DNA of 6,888 bases. Source: Bacteroidota bacterium. Lineage in GTDB: Bacteria; Bacteroidota; Bacteroidia; B-17B0; Aurantibacillaceae. The notes beneath the pieces are model-generated. The model was not told the DNA's origin. It searched no databases and saw only the letters and a list, made by a program, of their open reading frames with translations. The stretch is taken from positions 1-6,888 of the forward strand of contig CANFQR010000076.1 in the NCBI GenBank assembly GCA_947449125.1, in the 5' to 3' direction. Made by a program: the position numbers and the translations under genes. Shown in pieces: positions 6,326 to 6,888 of this stretch (within the stretch, counting starts at the first letter, position 1; every line of letters begins with the position of its first letter).

Positions 6326-6888
6326 TTAGATATTAAAAGTTAATCTATTTCCAAAAACAGACTCGTCAAATTTGCCATTATCATATACCAGATTACCGTT
6401 AACAAACGTTTTTTCAATACTGCTTTTAAAGGTATAACCTTCGAATGGGCTCCATCCGCATTTATAAAATAGATTTTGTCTGGTAACGGTTTGTGGCTTG
6501 TTTAAATTTACAAGAACTAAATCAGCAAAATAGCCTTCGCGTATATAACCTCTTTTTTCAATTCTAAATAAATCGGCAACATTATGGCTCATTTTTTCTA
6601 CAATTTTATTTAAAGAAATTTTTTTAGTATGGTAAAATTCAAGCATGGCTAAAATGCTGTGTTGAACAAGCGGCCCTCCGCTCGGGGCTTTTAAATATGG
6701 CAATTCTTTTTCTTCAATGGTGTGAGGAGCGTGGTCAGTAGCAATAACATCTATTGTGTCGTTTAATACTGCTTCAAATAGTTTATCTCTGTCGTAAGCA
6801 GTTTTAACCGAGGGATTCCACTTTATATAGTTTCCTTTTGTTTTATAGTCTTCATCACAAAACCATAGGTGGTGTATGCATGCTTCGG
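6326..6888 (-). CDS. pyrC: Dihydroorotase, C-terminal part (5' end outside window)
   Basis: Dihydroorotase cyclises N-carbamoyl-aspartate to dihydroorotate in de novo pyrimidine synthesis. The frame is open from the right edge (first full codon at 6886-6884) to the TAA at 6328-6326, giving 186 residues. This is a genuine extension well upstream of a TTG at 6703-6701 that could be mistaken for a start. Seen: EACIHHLW right at the edge, with a zinc-ligand-type His; GNYIKWNPSVKTAYDR; the catalytic Asp motif VIATDHAPHTIEEK; the SGGPLVQHS block; and the RGYIREGYFADLVLVN strand shared by amidohydrolases. The ATDHAPH motif and following EEK favour dihydroorotase over hydantoinase or allantoinase. 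The N-terminal HxH metal site is off the window. It is followed 2 nt later by the phosphatase gene. Confidence 0.95.
   Translation of the reverse strand, partial: EACIHHLWFCDEDYKTKGNYIKWNPSVKTAYDRDKLFEAVLNDTIDVIATDHAPHTIEEKELPYLKAPSGGPLVQHSILAMLEFYHTKKISLNKIVEKMSHNVADLFRIEKRGYIREGYFADLVLVNLNKPQTVTRQNLFYKCGWSPFEGYTFKSSIEKTFVNGNLVYDNGKFDESVFGNRLTFNI

Noticed and set aside
6326..6703. Short 125-residue gene starting at the TTG at 6703
   Set aside because: The frame stays open to the window edge and encodes dihydroorotase motifs upstream (ATDHAPH, IKWNPS), so it is the 3' part of a longer gene.

Overview
The window is AT-rich DNA from a member of the Bacteroidota. The evidence is a typical Bacteroidota gene set: a SPOR/PD40/TPR envelope protein related in layout to the gliding/type IX secretion protein PorE, and a DppB-type permease with the long periplasmic insert common in this phylum. 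Most starts lack a Shine-Dalgarno sequence, and one promoter candidate resembles the TTTG / TAnnTTTG pattern. The class (Flavobacteriia or a related lineage) cannot be settled from this stretch.

Layout from left to right: (1) 1-631, minus strand: the N-terminal part of a secreted patatin-family phospholipase, cut by the window edge exactly at its catalytic Asp. (2) 632-730: a short divergent intergenic region. (3) 731-3414, plus strand: a tight three-gene unit of a DppB/OppB-like ABC permease, triosephosphate isomerase (tpiA) and ribosomal protein L11 methyltransferase (prmA), with gaps of 7 and 10 nt. (4) 3432-5426, minus strand, convergent with prmA: a 664-residue envelope protein with a signal peptide, TPR-like helices, PD40 beta-propeller repeats, a carboxypeptidase-regulatory-like fold and a C-terminal SPOR-like domain. 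(5) 5427-5534: its promoter region. (6) 5535-6323 and 6326-6888, minus strand: an inositol-monophosphatase-family enzyme preceded by the 3' part of a dihydroorotase (pyrC), 2 nt apart and probably translationally coupled.

Most of the window is ordinary housekeeping: glycolysis, ribosomal protein modification, pyrimidine synthesis and a sugar-phosphate phosphatase, plus cell-envelope genes. No RNA genes, mobile elements, CRISPR arrays or defence genes are visible. I do not see an undescribed system. The most noteworthy item is the PorE-like protein, which ends in a SPOR-like domain where PorE has an OmpA-type peptidoglycan-binding domain.
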